Positions 22,525 through 31,215 of a stretch of DNA of 45,919 bases are shown piece after piece (position 1 is the stretch's first letter; each line of letters begins with the position of its first letter). The notes below the pieces were generated by a model that saw nothing but the letters and a program-made list of their open reading frames with translations, was not told where the DNA came from and made no database searches. The position numbers and the translations under genes are program-made. Source of the DNA: Rhodospirillales bacterium (GTDB taxonomy: Bacteria > Pseudomonadota > Alphaproteobacteria > ATCC43930 > CGMCC-115725); the NCBI GenBank assembly GCA_028288725.1, contig JAQGIC010000112.1:1-45919 (forward strand), written 5' to 3'.

Positions 22525-23604
22525 CTACGGTCTCGCCGCCGGGATCTTCCGGCGATAGAGCGGCCAATGCTGCGCCAGCTCGCGCACCACCGGACTGCCG
22601 ACCTGATAGGCCGACGCGATCGCCTCGGCATAGGCGGCATAGTCGCCCTTGGCTTCGCTTTTCAGGAAATCCGCGGCGGCCGTGCCCGGGGGCGGCATCG
22701 AGAAATCGCTGCCGGTGCGCAGGTCCAGCGCGCGGGCGAGATCGACCTTGTGGATCTGCGCCAGGAACGTGAGCGCCTGCATATAGCCGGTATCTTCCTC
22801 GGCCGAGGTCACGAAGCGCCCCTGGCCCACCGTCCAATAGGGGACCCATTTTTCGGCCCAGTCGGTCAGTTTGGCCCCGATCCAGAACCGATCGGCCGTC
22901 AGCGTATCGCCCTTCAGCACGAAGGGCGGCTTCTGCGCATTGGGAAAGTTCGGATAGCCGGCACGCGCCGCCTGCAGCTTGGCGTCGTCGGGCAGGACCA
23001 GATCGCGGGTCAGGCCATAGGCCCAGGTCACCAGCCCGTCGTTCAGGTGATATTCCTGAACGCCGTTTTCGGAGACGGCCGCCGGCGCTGGCATCTCGAA
23101 CGGCGTGGCGCGGTCGTAGGGGATGATGCCGGTCGACCATTCCGCCGGGACCTCGCGGGCGTCGAGCTCATAGGCCAGATCGCCGTCGACGATATGATTG
23201 GCCCAGGCGGCCGAGCTGACCGAGGCCTGGTTCGGATCGATCCCCGCAATGCCGGCCAGAACCCAGTAGGCATGGGTCAGATCAAAGCGCGGGTCGAGCC
23301 CGAGCGCCATGATCGAGGCGGCGGCATGGGCCTTGCCGACCCCCGTCACGATGCCCAGGACATGGTCCTTGGCGTTGTAGCGGAGATGGCGGAAGCCTTG
23401 CGGGAACGGCAGCGTGTCGGGCAGCGGATAGTGGTCGACCCAATTCTGGAACTCGCCCGGCACGTCGCCGGTGTCATTGCCGACCTCGAAGGTGGTGACG
23501 ACGACGACGCGGATCTGCAGCGGTGCCGCGGCGCGGGCCGCCAACGGCAGCCCCAGCAGCATCAAGCCCGCGACGGCCGCCAGACCGCCCAGTCCCCAAC
23601 GCAT
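22525..23604 (-). CDS. purine nucleoside permease (NUP) family protein
   Basis: 359 residues starting MRWGLGGLAAVAGLMLLGLP, a signal peptide ending AARA. The body matches the NUP family: IRVVVVTTFEVGNDTGDVPG, LGIVTGVGKAHAAASIMALG, YWVLAGIAGIDPNQASVSSA, and the repeated acidic/aromatic blocks to PLYRRKIP. The family was named from a Candida nucleoside permease but most bacterial members are exported and their activity is not established; the fold is thought to be related to nucleoside phosphorylases. The ATG at 23604 has GAGGGG about 8 nt upstream; the longer upstream frame is shadow. Confidence 0.85.
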   Translation of the reverse strand: MRWGLGGLAAVAGLMLLGLPLAARAAAPLQIRVVVVTTFEVGNDTGDVPGEFQNWVDHYPLPDTLPFPQGFRHLRYNAKDHVLGIVTGVGKAHAAASIMALGLDPRFDLTHAYWVLAGIAGIDPNQASVSSAAWANHIVDGDLAYELDAREVPAEWSTGIIPYDRATPFEMPAPAAVSENGVQEYHLNDGLVTWAYGLTRDLVLPDDAKLQAARAGYPNFPNAQKPPFVLKGDTLTADRFWIGAKLTDWAEKWVPYWTVGQGRFVTSAEEDTGYMQALTFLAQIHKVDLARALDLRTGSDFSMPPPGTAAADFLKSEAKGDYAAYAEAIASAYQVGSPVVRELAQHWPLYRRKIPAARP

Positions 23605-23759
23605 GCGCCGATCCCCTCTTGTTCTGAATAGTCGATCGGGATCAGCAACATCCGTGCCGCCGCCAAACCGCCGGAAAGCGGGCGGCACTGCCTCAAAGCC
23701 GGTCAGCCTGCCTCGCCAAACGCCGAAACTTCGGCTGTTGCCGCTTCGGCAGCGGGCCG

Positions 23760-25595
23760 TCAGAACGCGGCGGCCGGCAAGCTGGCGGCGATATCGGTCC
23801 GCGAATCGACGATGCGCAGCCAGGGGCCGGTCTTCGGCAGCTCGAACGCGAAGAAGAACCGGCAGGCGGCGATCTTGCCCTGATAGAATGCCGCCGCGTC
23901 GGCATCCGCGGCCGTCGCGGTCTGCGCGACCAGGGCCTGTTCGAGCCAGAGCCAAGCCAGCACGCCATGGCCGAAGGCCGAGAGGAACGGCGTGGCATTG
24001 TCGAGCAGATGCGGGTCGTCGCCCATCGTGCCCAGGCGCCCGGCGACGGCACCGATCTCGGTCCAGGCGGCGGCGAGCGCCTTTGCCTCCACGGCGAGTT
24101 CCGGGTGGCATTGCGCGCGGCCGACCGTCTTGGCGATGCGCGCGGCCAGCTGGCCCAGGGCGACGCCGCGGTCCTTCAGGATCTTGCGGCCGAGCAGATC
24201 CATCGCCTGCACCCCGGTCGTGCCCTCGTGGATCGGGTTCAGGCGATTGTCGCGATAGAGCTGTTCCACGTCGAAATCGCGCGTGTAGCCGTAGCCGCCA
24301 TGGATCTGGATCGCGATATCGTTCGCCGCCAGGCCCCATTCCGACGGCCAGGATTTGGCGATCGGCGTCAGCAGGCCCAGCAGCTCGGCCGCGGCACGGC
24401 GCTGGGCCTCGCTCTCGCCCGTGTGCTGCTCGTCGACCAGCCGGGCGGCATAGAGGATCAGCGCCAGCGCGCCTTCGACATAGGATTTCTGGGCAAGCAG
24501 CATGCGCTTCACGTCGGCATGCTCGATGATCGGCACCATGGGCCCCGTCCCACGAGCGGCCGCATGCCGACCCTGCAGCCGCTCGCGGGCATATGCCAAC
24601 GACAGGAGATAGCCGCGATAGCCCAGCATGGCGGCGCCCAGGCCGACCGAGATGCGCGCCTCGTTCATCATATGGAACATGATCGGCAGGCCCTGGCCGA
24701 CCGAGCCGACCAGATATCCCACGGCGCCGGCCTTTCCCATCGGTCGGTGCCGGGTGCCCTCGCCGAAGTTCAGCAGGCAGTTGGTCGTGCCGCGATAGCC
24801 CATCTTGTGATTGAGGCCGGCAACGACGACGTCGTTGCGCTCGGCCGGGCCGCCGTCGGCATCGAGCAGGAATTTCGGCACGATGAACAGCGACACGCCC
24901 TTGGTCCCGGGCACGAGCTTGCCGTCGGCCCCCTCGACCTTGGCCAGCACCAGATGAACGATGTTTTCCGAGATGTCCTGGTCGCCGCCGGAGATCCACA
25001 TCTTGTTGCCGGACAGACGATAGCGGGGACCCAGCACATCCTCGCCGTCCGGCACCGCACGGGTCGTGATGTCCGACAGCGACGATCCGGCCTGGGGTTC
25101 CGACAGGCACATGGTGCCGAGATACCGGCCGGCGATCTCGGGCTTGGCGAAGGCGTCGATCTGGGCCGGAGTGCCGAAGGCCGCCAGCAGGCCGGCATTG
25201 CCGGTCGTCAGCATCGGGTAGGCCGCCGTCGCCACGTTCGCCGCCATGAAATGCGCCATGGCGGCGGTATAGACGACATGGGGCAGCTGCATCCCGTCGA
25301 GCTCAGCCGGGAAGGCGGCCCCCATGAACCCGGCCCGGGCGAAGGCTTTGACCGCCTCGGCCACCTCGGGCAGGACATGGGCACCATCGTCGTCCAGCCG
25401 AGGCTCGATCCGGTCGGCGGTCCTGTAGTGCGGCAGGAATTCCGTTTCGGCCAGGCGCCGGGCCAGGTCGATCACAGCGTCGAACGTCTCCCGGCTATGG
25501 TCGGAAAACCGGTCGCGCGCGCACAGCGCCTCGACGCCCAGCCATTCATGCAGCAGGAAATCGACGTCGCGGCTGTTGATGATCGCGGAGGGCAT
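23760..25595 (-). CDS. acyl-CoA dehydrogenase, long (DmdC/FadE-like) form
   Basis: 611 residues from MPSAIINSRDVDFLLHEWL. The FAD-dependent core shows MCLSEPQAGSSLSDITTRAV, LSGNKMWISGGDQDISENIV, NEARISVGLGAAMLGYRGYL, and the C-terminal IQIHGGYGYTRDFDVEQLYR and NPIHEGTTGVQAMDLLGRKI, where the Glu of HEGTTG is the usual position of the catalytic base. A further C-terminal domain of about 130 residues makes it like DmdC (3-methylthiopropionyl-CoA dehydrogenase) and related 600-residue enzymes. It oxidises an acyl-CoA and passes electrons to ETF. The substrate is unknown. The start at 25595 replaces a longer, unsupported frame to 25667. Confidence 0.9.
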   Translation of the reverse strand: MPSAIINSRDVDFLLHEWLGVEALCARDRFSDHSRETFDAVIDLARRLAETEFLPHYRTADRIEPRLDDDGAHVLPEVAEAVKAFARAGFMGAAFPAELDGMQLPHVVYTAAMAHFMAANVATAAYPMLTTGNAGLLAAFGTPAQIDAFAKPEIAGRYLGTMCLSEPQAGSSLSDITTRAVPDGEDVLGPRYRLSGNKMWISGGDQDISENIVHLVLAKVEGADGKLVPGTKGVSLFIVPKFLLDADGGPAERNDVVVAGLNHKMGYRGTTNCLLNFGEGTRHRPMGKAGAVGYLVGSVGQGLPIMFHMMNEARISVGLGAAMLGYRGYLLSLAYARERLQGRHAAARGTGPMVPIIEHADVKRMLLAQKSYVEGALALILYAARLVDEQHTGESEAQRRAAAELLGLLTPIAKSWPSEWGLAANDIAIQIHGGYGYTRDFDVEQLYRDNRLNPIHEGTTGVQAMDLLGRKILKDRGVALGQLAARIAKTVGRAQCHPELAVEAKALAAAWTEIGAVAGRLGTMGDDPHLLDNATPFLSAFGHGVLAWLWLEQALVAQTATAADADAAAFYQGKIAACRFFFAFELPKTGPWLRIVDSRTDIAASLPAAAF

Positions 25596-25700
25596 GATGG
25601 CTGTCACCGTGGGGTTCGATGCTCGTTCTTGGCCGCTACCATACCGGGCTTCCGCCAATCGGTTCAATCGGGACCGCCGGCGGCAAGGCCCGCCCTGGGC

Positions 25701-26903
25701 TCAGGCCTGGTCGGCTGCCCGGCGCAGCGCCAGCTTGCGTTCCGCCACCGCGGCGGCCAGCGCCTCGCGCCGGCTATCCGGCGCATGCGGCTGCAGATCC
25801 TTCTCGATCGCCTTCAGCAGCGGCCATTCCTCGCGGATCTTCTCGGCCAGCGAGCGGCTGGACAGCAGGCCGCTGATCACCCGGTCCCACAGCGCGTCGC
25901 GCGTATCGGGCAGCCGCTTCGCCGCCAGCGGCAGCGCCAGGCGGCGCGCCAGTTCGGCCAGATCGCCCTTGCCGGTGGCCGGCGCCTCGCCCTCGGCGAA
26001 TTCGCCGAGCGCGATCAGCGCGGTCCCCAGATTGGGTTGCCGGCCGAGCAGATCCTTGACCATCGACGGCGCTTCGACCAGACCCGCCAGGAAGCGATCG
26101 ATCAGCGCCACACCCTGGGCCGACAGGCCGGGCATGAGCAGTTCCAGCAGCCGCTCGATCTTCGACAGCGGCGAGCCCGCGGTCCGCAGATGCCGCGCCA
26201 TGGCCCGCATGGACAGGAACTCGCCATCGATCACGCCGAGCGCCTTGATCCGCACCAGCAGCATGTCGACGCCGTCCGCATTCAGCTCGGGCAGCTTGGC
26301 GATCGCCGCGGCCGCCCTAGCCCGCTTCTGCGCGCCCTCGACCAGCGCATCGAGGGCCGCTGCCCGCGCGCGCGGGTCACCGCCGGCCTGGAGTGCTGCG
26401 ACCTTCTGCACGGCGGAAGCGAGCAGGGTCGCGTGCGGCTGCAGGCGCCGCTGCCAGCGTTCGTCGGTCAGAAGCTCGAGCGGCGACACCGCCAGCTCGT
26501 CCAGCAGGCCGCGGAGCAAGGTGCCGATCAAATGGCACGAGCGCCGTTGCAGCAGGCCGCCCGGCGTCTCGCACCGGGGCCCGGCATCGCGGATCGGCGA
26601 GAGGCCGAGCACCCGGGCAGGCACGCCCTGGCTGTCGATCCGGAGGAATTCCTGGACGGTGACCGACCCGTCGGGGCGGGTTTTTTCACACAGGACCTGA
26701 ACCGCCTGGGTTCCGGGCACGCTCAGTTGGGCGGCGGCGGCGGCGCGGACCTTTTTCTCCAGCAGCTCCAGCGCATTGGACGTCAGCGGCGAACCGATGC
26801 CGTTGCGTCCATCATCAATCGCCATGGCGATCTGCCAATAGCCATTCCGGAGTGCCTGAATCTCGTAGGTTTCGATCGCGCTGACCGGTCGGCTGCCCCA
26901 CAT
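25701..26903 (-). CDS. unrecognised helical protein
   Basis: 400 residues, no family I can name. The first 100 residues (YEIQALRNGYWQIAMAIDDG, then a Lys/Ala-rich helix) look like a small alpha/beta module; the rest is strongly helical, Leu/Ala/Arg-rich, with segments like LARRLALPLAAKRLPDTRDA that suggest HEAT- or TPR-like packing. No signal peptide or membrane helix. Codon use matches neighbours. It is 105 bp upstream of the acyl-CoA dehydrogenase on the same strand and may be co-transcribed. Coding confidence comes from length and consistent third-position GC. Confidence 0.75.
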   Translation of the reverse strand: MWGSRPVSAIETYEIQALRNGYWQIAMAIDDGRNGIGSPLTSNALELLEKKVRAAAAAQLSVPGTQAVQVLCEKTRPDGSVTVQEFLRIDSQGVPARVLGLSPIRDAGPRCETPGGLLQRRSCHLIGTLLRGLLDELAVSPLELLTDERWQRRLQPHATLLASAVQKVAALQAGGDPRARAAALDALVEGAQKRARAAAAIAKLPELNADGVDMLLVRIKALGVIDGEFLSMRAMARHLRTAGSPLSKIERLLELLMPGLSAQGVALIDRFLAGLVEAPSMVKDLLGRQPNLGTALIALGEFAEGEAPATGKGDLAELARRLALPLAAKRLPDTRDALWDRVISGLLSSRSLAEKIREEWPLLKAIEKDLQPHAPDSRREALAAAVAERKLALRRAADQA

Positions 26904-27217
26904 CGGCTTTACCTTACAAAAGTGCTTCGTTTGAGCGTATCATGCTCCGGTGACGTCACGCGATGGGTCGATGCCTCCGCCCCGCTCCCAGGCGATTTCC
27001 CGGGCGATCGGGCAAAAATCACGCTGATTTGCGTCAAAAAACCGAATCTTCTTGCCTATTTTTGCAGGCATCCCCATATGAGCGGCTTCGGTTCTTTTCT
27101 GCGTTAGCCCGATCCGACCGCTTCTACAGGGCGTAAGACTTGGTTCTCCATGATTGAACTCGAATCGGCCTGCATTTCCGTGGGCTGAACTTCTATCGAT
27201 TTTACGTGGAGAGCAGC
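26904..27217. other. divergent intergenic region before the cold shock gene
   Basis: No gene seen. AT-rich blocks (CAAAAAACCGAA, CTATTTTTGC) at 27030-27070 suit promoters for one or both flanking genes. The last 80 bp should form the leader of the cold shock mRNA; such leaders often fold in a temperature-dependent way, which cannot be judged by eye. Confidence 0.35.
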
Positions 27218-27424
27218 ATGCCCAGTGGCACTGTGAAGTGGTTCAATTCGACCAAGGGTTATGGTTTCATCGAGCCGACGGGCGGCGGGCCGGATGTGTT
27301 CGTTCACATCTCCGCAGTCGAGCGCGCCGGTCTCGGTTCGCTCAACGAAGGTCAGAAGCTGACCTACGAGCTGGAGCGTGGCCAGCAGGGCAAGACGTCG
27401 GCGGTTAATCTCGTCGCCGAATAA
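27218..27424 (+). CDS. cold shock protein, CspA family
   Basis: 68 residues, a single cold-shock domain. RNP1 is KGYGFIEP and RNP2 DVFVHIS, both intact, in the frame [20 protein letters not shown]. It binds single-stranded RNA/DNA and melts RNA structure. GGAG lies about 7 nt before this ATG; a GTG at 27206 in frame is less likely. It is followed by a strong hairpin terminator, so it is monocistronic. Confidence 0.97.
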   Translation: MPSGTVKWFNSTKGYGFIEPTGGGPDVFVHISAVERAGLGSLNEGQKLTYELERGQQGKTSAVNLVAE

Positions 27425-27440
27425 GCCTTAAAGGATTCGC

Positions 27441-27470
27441 GGTGCCGTCGATTCGTCGACGGCACCGTTT
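27441..27470 (+). terminator. terminator of the cold shock gene
   Basis: GGTGCCGTCGA-TTCG-TCGACGGCACC: an 11-bp perfect stem with a TTCG tetraloop, 16 bp after the stop, followed by GTTTCCGATTTT. The T tract is interrupted but the position and stem fit an intrinsic terminator. Confidence 0.8.
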
Positions 27471-27548
27471 CCGATTTTAAGACCCCTACTCGCCGTCCCG
27501 AGAGCCGATGTCCAAAGCGTCTGCTTTTCTCTCACCAGCGAGTCTATC

Positions 27549-27737
27549 ATGCAGCAGTATCGCTTCAATGCGGGCCAGGCCGTGAATTACACGCCCAGCC
27601 TGTTCGACCGAGCTGCCAAGCGCGGCGCCTATATGGTCGTCCGCAGCCTGCCGTCGGACGGACGTGACAATCAATATCGCATCAAGTGCGTGCTCGACGG
27701 CCATGAACGCGTCGTCCGCGAGAGCCAGCTCGCTTAA
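27549..27737 (+). CDS. small basic protein, hypothetical
   Basis: 62 residues, MQQYRFNAGQAVNYTPSLFD onwards, ending HERVVRESQLA. The pattern of a short beta-rich module (GAYMVVRSLP, YRIKCVLDGHERVV) looks like a small SH3-like barrel seen in many alphaproteobacterial hypothetical proteins. Real coding is supported by composition and by its compact, fully ordered sequence; the ribosome binding site is weak. Function unknown. Three tandem 24/25-bp units begin 4 bp after the stop. Confidence 0.7.
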   Translation: MQQYRFNAGQAVNYTPSLFDRAAKRGAYMVVRSLPSDGRDNQYRIKCVLDGHERVVRESQLA

Positions 27738-27740
27738 GGC

Positions 27741-27813
27741 AGATCGGCAACCTCTCGCCTGATCAGATCGGCGACCTCTCGCCTGGATCAGATCGGCGAC
27801 CTCTCGCCTGATA
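27741..27813. repeat. three tandem 24/25-bp units
   Basis: AGATCGGCRACCTCTCGCCT is repeated at 27741, 27765 and 27790 with one- to two-base differences, just after the 62-residue gene. Each unit has GGCGA..TCGCC self-complementarity, so the RNA could form a small hairpin per unit. Possibly slippage at a terminator hairpin. Confidence 0.85.
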
Positions 27814-27893
27814 AAGCCGATACGGTCGACATCGACCCCTGAGCTGGCCCAGGATAGCGTGCGCACCCGCGCCGCTGTTACCGGAGCCGCTCC

Positions 27894-28904
27894 ATGCAGA
27901 AAGACCGGACCGTCGCCAAAGGCGCGATCCATTCCCTGACGATCACCAGCCAGGTGCTGGCCGACAATCTTCTGGGCGATCCGGCCGATCGCGCGGTGCC
28001 GGTCTATATCCCGGCCGGCCATGACGGCAGCGGGTTGCCGTTGCTGGTCGATATCGTGGGATTCACCGGCGGCGGACCGTCCCATACCAATTGGAAGAAT
28101 TTCGGCGAGAACGTGCCCGAACGGCTCGATCGCCTGATCGGGACAGGCGCAATGCCGCCCGTCGCCGTCGCCTTTCCGGACTGCTTCACCCGCCTGGGCG
28201 GCAACCAATATATCAACAGCGCCGCCGTGGGCCGCTGGGAAGATTTCCTGATCGACGAGATGCTGCCGGCGGTCGAGGGCCGCTTCGGCTGCGGTGGGAC
28301 CGGGCGACGCGGCCTGTTCGGCAAGAGCTCGGGCGGGTACGGCGCAATCGTCCATGCGCTGCGCCGGGCCGATACCTGGGCCGCCGCCGCGTGCCATTCG
28401 GGCGACATGGGCTTCGAGCTCTGCTATCTGGGCGATCTGTTCGAGACCATCCGCAAGCTGGGTCGGCACGAGCGCTCGATCGAGAAATTCATTACCCAGT
28501 TCGAGGCCGCGCCCAAGCAGGCCGACGCCGATATCCATGTGCTGATGATCCTGGCCATGGCGGCGAGCTATGATCCCGATCCGAGCCAGTTTCTGGGCAT
28601 CCGCCTGCCGGTCGATCTGGAGACCGGCGAGCGGATCGAGGCGCGCTGGGCCAATTGGCTGGCCTGGGACCCGGTCAATCTGGCCGATGAGTTCGGCGAC
28701 AATCTGCGCGGCCTGAAGGGCCTCTACATCGACTGCGGCACCGACGATCAATACAATCTGGTGTTCGGGGCGCGACAATTGCATCGCAAGCTCCAGCGGC
28801 GCGATATCCCGCACCGGTACGAAGAATTTCCCGACAATCATTCCTCGATCGATTATCGCATGGACGAGAGCCTGCCATTCCTCGCGCGCGCGCTTCTATC
28901 CTAA
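27894..28904 (+). CDS. alpha/beta-hydrolase, esterase D/Fes-like
   Basis: 336 residues, cytoplasmic. The nucleophile elbow is LFGKSSGGYGAIVHA (G-x-S-x-G as GKSSG), the acid probably lies in YIDCGTDDQYNL and the His in EFPDNHSSIDYRM, giving the order Ser-Asp-His of a complete triad. The family (putative esterase, PF00756) includes S-formylglutathione hydrolases and siderophore esterases, so substrate is not predictable. GGAG lies about 8 nt upstream of the ATG. The next gene, a frameshifted creatininase, follows after 19 bp. Confidence 0.85.
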   Translation: MQKDRTVAKGAIHSLTITSQVLADNLLGDPADRAVPVYIPAGHDGSGLPLLVDIVGFTGGGPSHTNWKNFGENVPERLDRLIGTGAMPPVAVAFPDCFTRLGGNQYINSAAVGRWEDFLIDEMLPAVEGRFGCGGTGRRGLFGKSSGGYGAIVHALRRADTWAAAACHSGDMGFELCYLGDLFETIRKLGRHERSIEKFITQFEAAPKQADADIHVLMILAMAASYDPDPSQFLGIRLPVDLETGERIEARWANWLAWDPVNLADEFGDNLRGLKGLYIDCGTDDQYNLVFGARQLHRKLQRRDIPHRYEEFPDNHSSIDYRMDESLPFLARALLS

Positions 28905-28923
28905 CGGAAGGCATATCGACACG

Positions 28924-29624
28924 ATGCGCATCGCGGACATGAATTGGCGCCAGGTCGAAAGCTATCTGCGCCGCGACGACCGGGCCATCCTGCCGATCGG
29001 CAGCACGGAACAGCACGCGGGCCTCAGCCTGGCGACCGACATCATCCTGGCCGCCCGCGTGGCGCTGGAAGCGGCCGACCCGCTGGCGTGCCGGTGTTTC
29101 CAGGCCTGGTCTACGGCATCGTGCCGAGCTTCCGGGCCTATCCCGGCACGATCTCGCTGAAGATCGATACGCTGCTGCGGCTGATTGCCGATGTGCTCGA
29201 TTGCATGGCGGAACAGGGCTTCAAGCGCATCCTGATCGTGAATGGTCATGGCGGCAACGCGCCGGTCCAGACATTCCTGCCCGAATGGATGGTGGTCCAC
29301 CCGAAGGTTCAGGTGCGATTTCACAATTGGTGGATCGCGCCCCGGACCTGGGCCAAGGTCCAGGAGACCGATCCGGTCGCCTCCCATGCCTCATGGATGG
29401 AAAACTTTCCCTGGACGCGGCTTTCGAGCGACGTGGCACCCAAGGAAGCGAAGCCGATGATCGATCCGGAAAAATTGCGGTTAACGGCGCCCGACGCCGC
29501 GCGTGCCTATCTGGGAGACGGCAATTTCGGCGGCCTGTACCGGCGCCCGGACGAGGAAATGCTGGCGATCTGGAAGGTCGCCGTCGACGAGACCAGAGAT
29601 CTCGTCGAGAGAGGCTGGCAGTAA
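28924..29624 (+). pseudogene. creatininase-family amidohydrolase with a one-base frameshift
   Basis: The start MRIADMNWRQVESYLRRDDR, then ILPIGSTEQHAGLSLATDII (metal ligands Glu, His, Asp), is in one frame; from about 29086 the family sequence continues in another: GVPVFPGLVYGIVPSFRAYP, then RILIVNGHGGNAP with a further metal His. Expected CTGGGCGTGCCG reads CTGGCGTGCCG, so one G is missing. Corrected, the protein is about 233 residues, normal for the family, which hydrolyses cyclic or formyl amides (creatinine, 3-dehydro- or formylated compounds). Either a recent pseudogene or a sequencing error; the rest is uninterrupted. It ends 6 bp before structured repeat copy B. Confidence 0.85.
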
Positions 29625-29630
29625 ATGTAC

Positions 29631-29745
29631 TAGAGCGCGATGATATGAGGCCTGCTCGGCCTCCTATCTGAATCGCCCTCTAAATCAAATATTTAGAGAC
29701 TGCTTCACCGATCAAGCCGAGCAGGCTTGATCGGATCAGGCTCCA
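29631..29745 (+). repeat. structured palindromic repeat, copy B
   Basis: Runs from TAGAGCGCGATG to GGATCAGGCTCCA. Stem I ATATGAGGCC/GGCCTCCTAT (one mismatch), stem II CTCTAAAT/ATTTAGAG, stem III CCGATCAAGCC/GGCTTGATCGG. Forward orientation. It lies 6 bp after the creatininase stop. Stem III differs from copies A and D by a compensated pair (A-T to G-C). Confidence 0.85.
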
Positions 29746-30001
29746 GCGCTGTGAAAGTGCTGCTCGCGGTGCGAGAAGGTGCTGGCTGAAAGAGCTTCGC
29801 GTTCCTGACGCCGGGCCGGGCGGGGTCACCCGATCGGTGTCGACCAGGCCAATCTAGCGGCGGTCGGTTTACGAGCCGTAAGCAAGGGGTCGGCCAGCGC
29901 GCTTTTCCAGTTCGAATCTCTCGATCGGGACGACAAGAAAATCGCGCCGGATCAACAATGCCTGAGCATATATCGATTGCACGCAATCGATATATGCTCC
30001 C
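29746..30001. other. region between repeat B and the pirin gene
   Basis: No complete gene. The minus strand encodes RRDFLVVPIERFELEKRAGR then PLAYGS before a stop at about 29869; this looks protein-like but has no start or family I recognise and may be a gene relic. It ends with the palindrome listed separately. Confidence 0.3.
29964..29999 (-). terminator. 36-bp palindrome after the pirin gene
   Basis: GAGCATATATCGATTG-CACG-CAATCGATATATGCTC, a perfect 16-bp stem with a 4-nt loop, beginning 2 bp after the pirin stop. It is AT-rich, unlike the GC-rich neighbours, and lacks a T tract. A 3-prime end hairpin is the simplest reading; a protein-binding dyad is possible. Confidence 0.55.
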
Positions 30002-30901
30002 TCACGATTCCGGCAGCGGCAGCGGATCCGATTCGCCCGGTACCGCGCCGAACCGGCCGGCACGCCAGTCGGCCTTCGCGATCTCCAGCCGCTCCTTCGA
30101 ACTCGAGACGAAATTCCACCAGATATAGCGCGGGCCCTCGAGCGGCTCGCCGCCCAGCAGCATCAGCCGGCTGGGCGCCGTCGCGGTCAGCACGATCCGG
30201 GCATCCGGCTTCAGCACCATCATCTGCCCGGCCTCGAACGCCTGCTCGCCGATGGTGACCGCGCCCGAGACCAGATAGGCCGCGCGTTCGATCCAGTCGG
30301 CCGGAATCTCCAGCCGGGCGCCCGGCTCCATCATCGCATCGGCATGAAAAAGGTCGGACGCCGTTTCGACCGGGGCGCGGGCCCCGTAAAGCGCGCCGGC
30401 GATCAGCCGGACGCGAAGGCCCTCGCCCTCGACCACCGGCAGGTCGAGCTTGCCGTGATGGGCGAAGCGCGGCGCCCGTTCCTCGGCCGCCGCCGGCAGT
30501 GCCACCCAGGACTGGATGCCATGGAGCCGCGCGCCGGCCGGGCGCAACTCGCCGGGCGTGCGTTCGGAATGGGCGATGCCGCTGCCGGCCGTCATCCAAT
30601 TGACGTCGCCCGGGCGGATCACCTGTTCGGACCCGAGCGAGTCGCGATGCGTCAGCGCACCGTCGAACAGATAGGTCACGGTCGAGAGCCCGATGTGCGG
30701 GTGCGCCCGCACGTCCAAGCCCGCCGGCGGGGCGAAATCGACCGGCCCCATCTGGTCGAGAAAAATGAAGGGCCCGACCATGCGTCGCTGCGCGAACGGC
30801 AGCACGCGCCTGACTTCGAACCCGCCCAGATCGCGGGCGCGGCCCAAGATCACCATCTCGACCGGCCCGTTCGGCTCCAGCAAGCCACCCATCGTCGTCA
30901 C
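30002..30901 (-). CDS. pirin family protein (bicupin)
   Basis: 299 residues. The pirin signature is [60 protein letters not shown] and [11 protein letters not shown], containing the His and Glu metal ligands of the N-terminal cupin; the C-terminal cupin follows ([20 protein letters not shown]). Bacterial pirins bind Fe or other metals; some have quercetin 2,3-dioxygenase activity or modulate pyruvate metabolism. No operon partner is seen. Confidence 0.93.
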   Translation of the reverse strand: MTTMGGLLEPNGPVEMVILGRARDLGGFEVRRVLPFAQRRMVGPFIFLDQMGPVDFAPPAGLDVRAHPHIGLSTVTYLFDGALTHRDSLGSEQVIRPGDVNWMTAGSGIAHSERTPGELRPAGARLHGIQSWVALPAAAEERAPRFAHHGKLDLPVVEGEGLRVRLIAGALYGARAPVETASDLFHADAMMEPGARLEIPADWIERAAYLVSGAVTIGEQAFEAGQMMVLKPDARIVLTATAPSRLMLLGGEPLEGPRYIWWNFVSSSKERLEIAKADWRAGRFGAVPGESDPLPLPES

Positions 30902-30990
30902 TCCGAATTTTGCACCGACCCGTCACGACATGGTTGCACCGCCCGGCGCCGGCGGGCAATCTCGCGCGCTTTCTTAAGGGGGAAACAACC

Positions 30991-31215
30991 ATGCGGGCTT
31001 TCGACAATCAGCTGACCGGCAATCGCCCGATCCGCCGCACGCCCGAGGAAAAGCAGAAGCAGTTGCGCCAGTTGCAGCAACAGCTGGAGATGCTGCCGGC
31101 CCGCGCCCAGGACGCGACCAGAGACGCGATCAAGGCTAAGATCGCCGAGCTGAAGGCCGAGCTGGCCCCGGTGGCGAAGCCGGCGCCCTCGCCTTACGAC
31201 CGCCCGCGGCGCTAG
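30991..31215 (+). CDS. small coiled-coil protein
   Basis: 74 residues from MRAFDNQLTGNRPIRRTPEE; the centre (KQKQLRQLQQQLEMLPARAQ) is strongly heptad-like and the tail is Pro/Arg-rich. AAGGGGGA lies about 8 nt before the ATG at 30991, better than the upstream in-frame ATG at 30910. Its stop overlaps the convergent HAD gene stop by sharing CTAG. Family unknown; probably cytoplasmic. Confidence 0.65.
   Translation: MRAFDNQLTGNRPIRRTPEEKQKQLRQLQQQLEMLPARAQDATRDAIKAKIAELKAELAPVAKPAPSPYDRPRR

Noticed and set aside
23967-27107. 1046-residue plus-strand open frame
   Set aside because: It is antisense to the acyl-CoA dehydrogenase and the 400-residue gene, is Arg/Gln/His-rich and has no domain; a product of high GC content.
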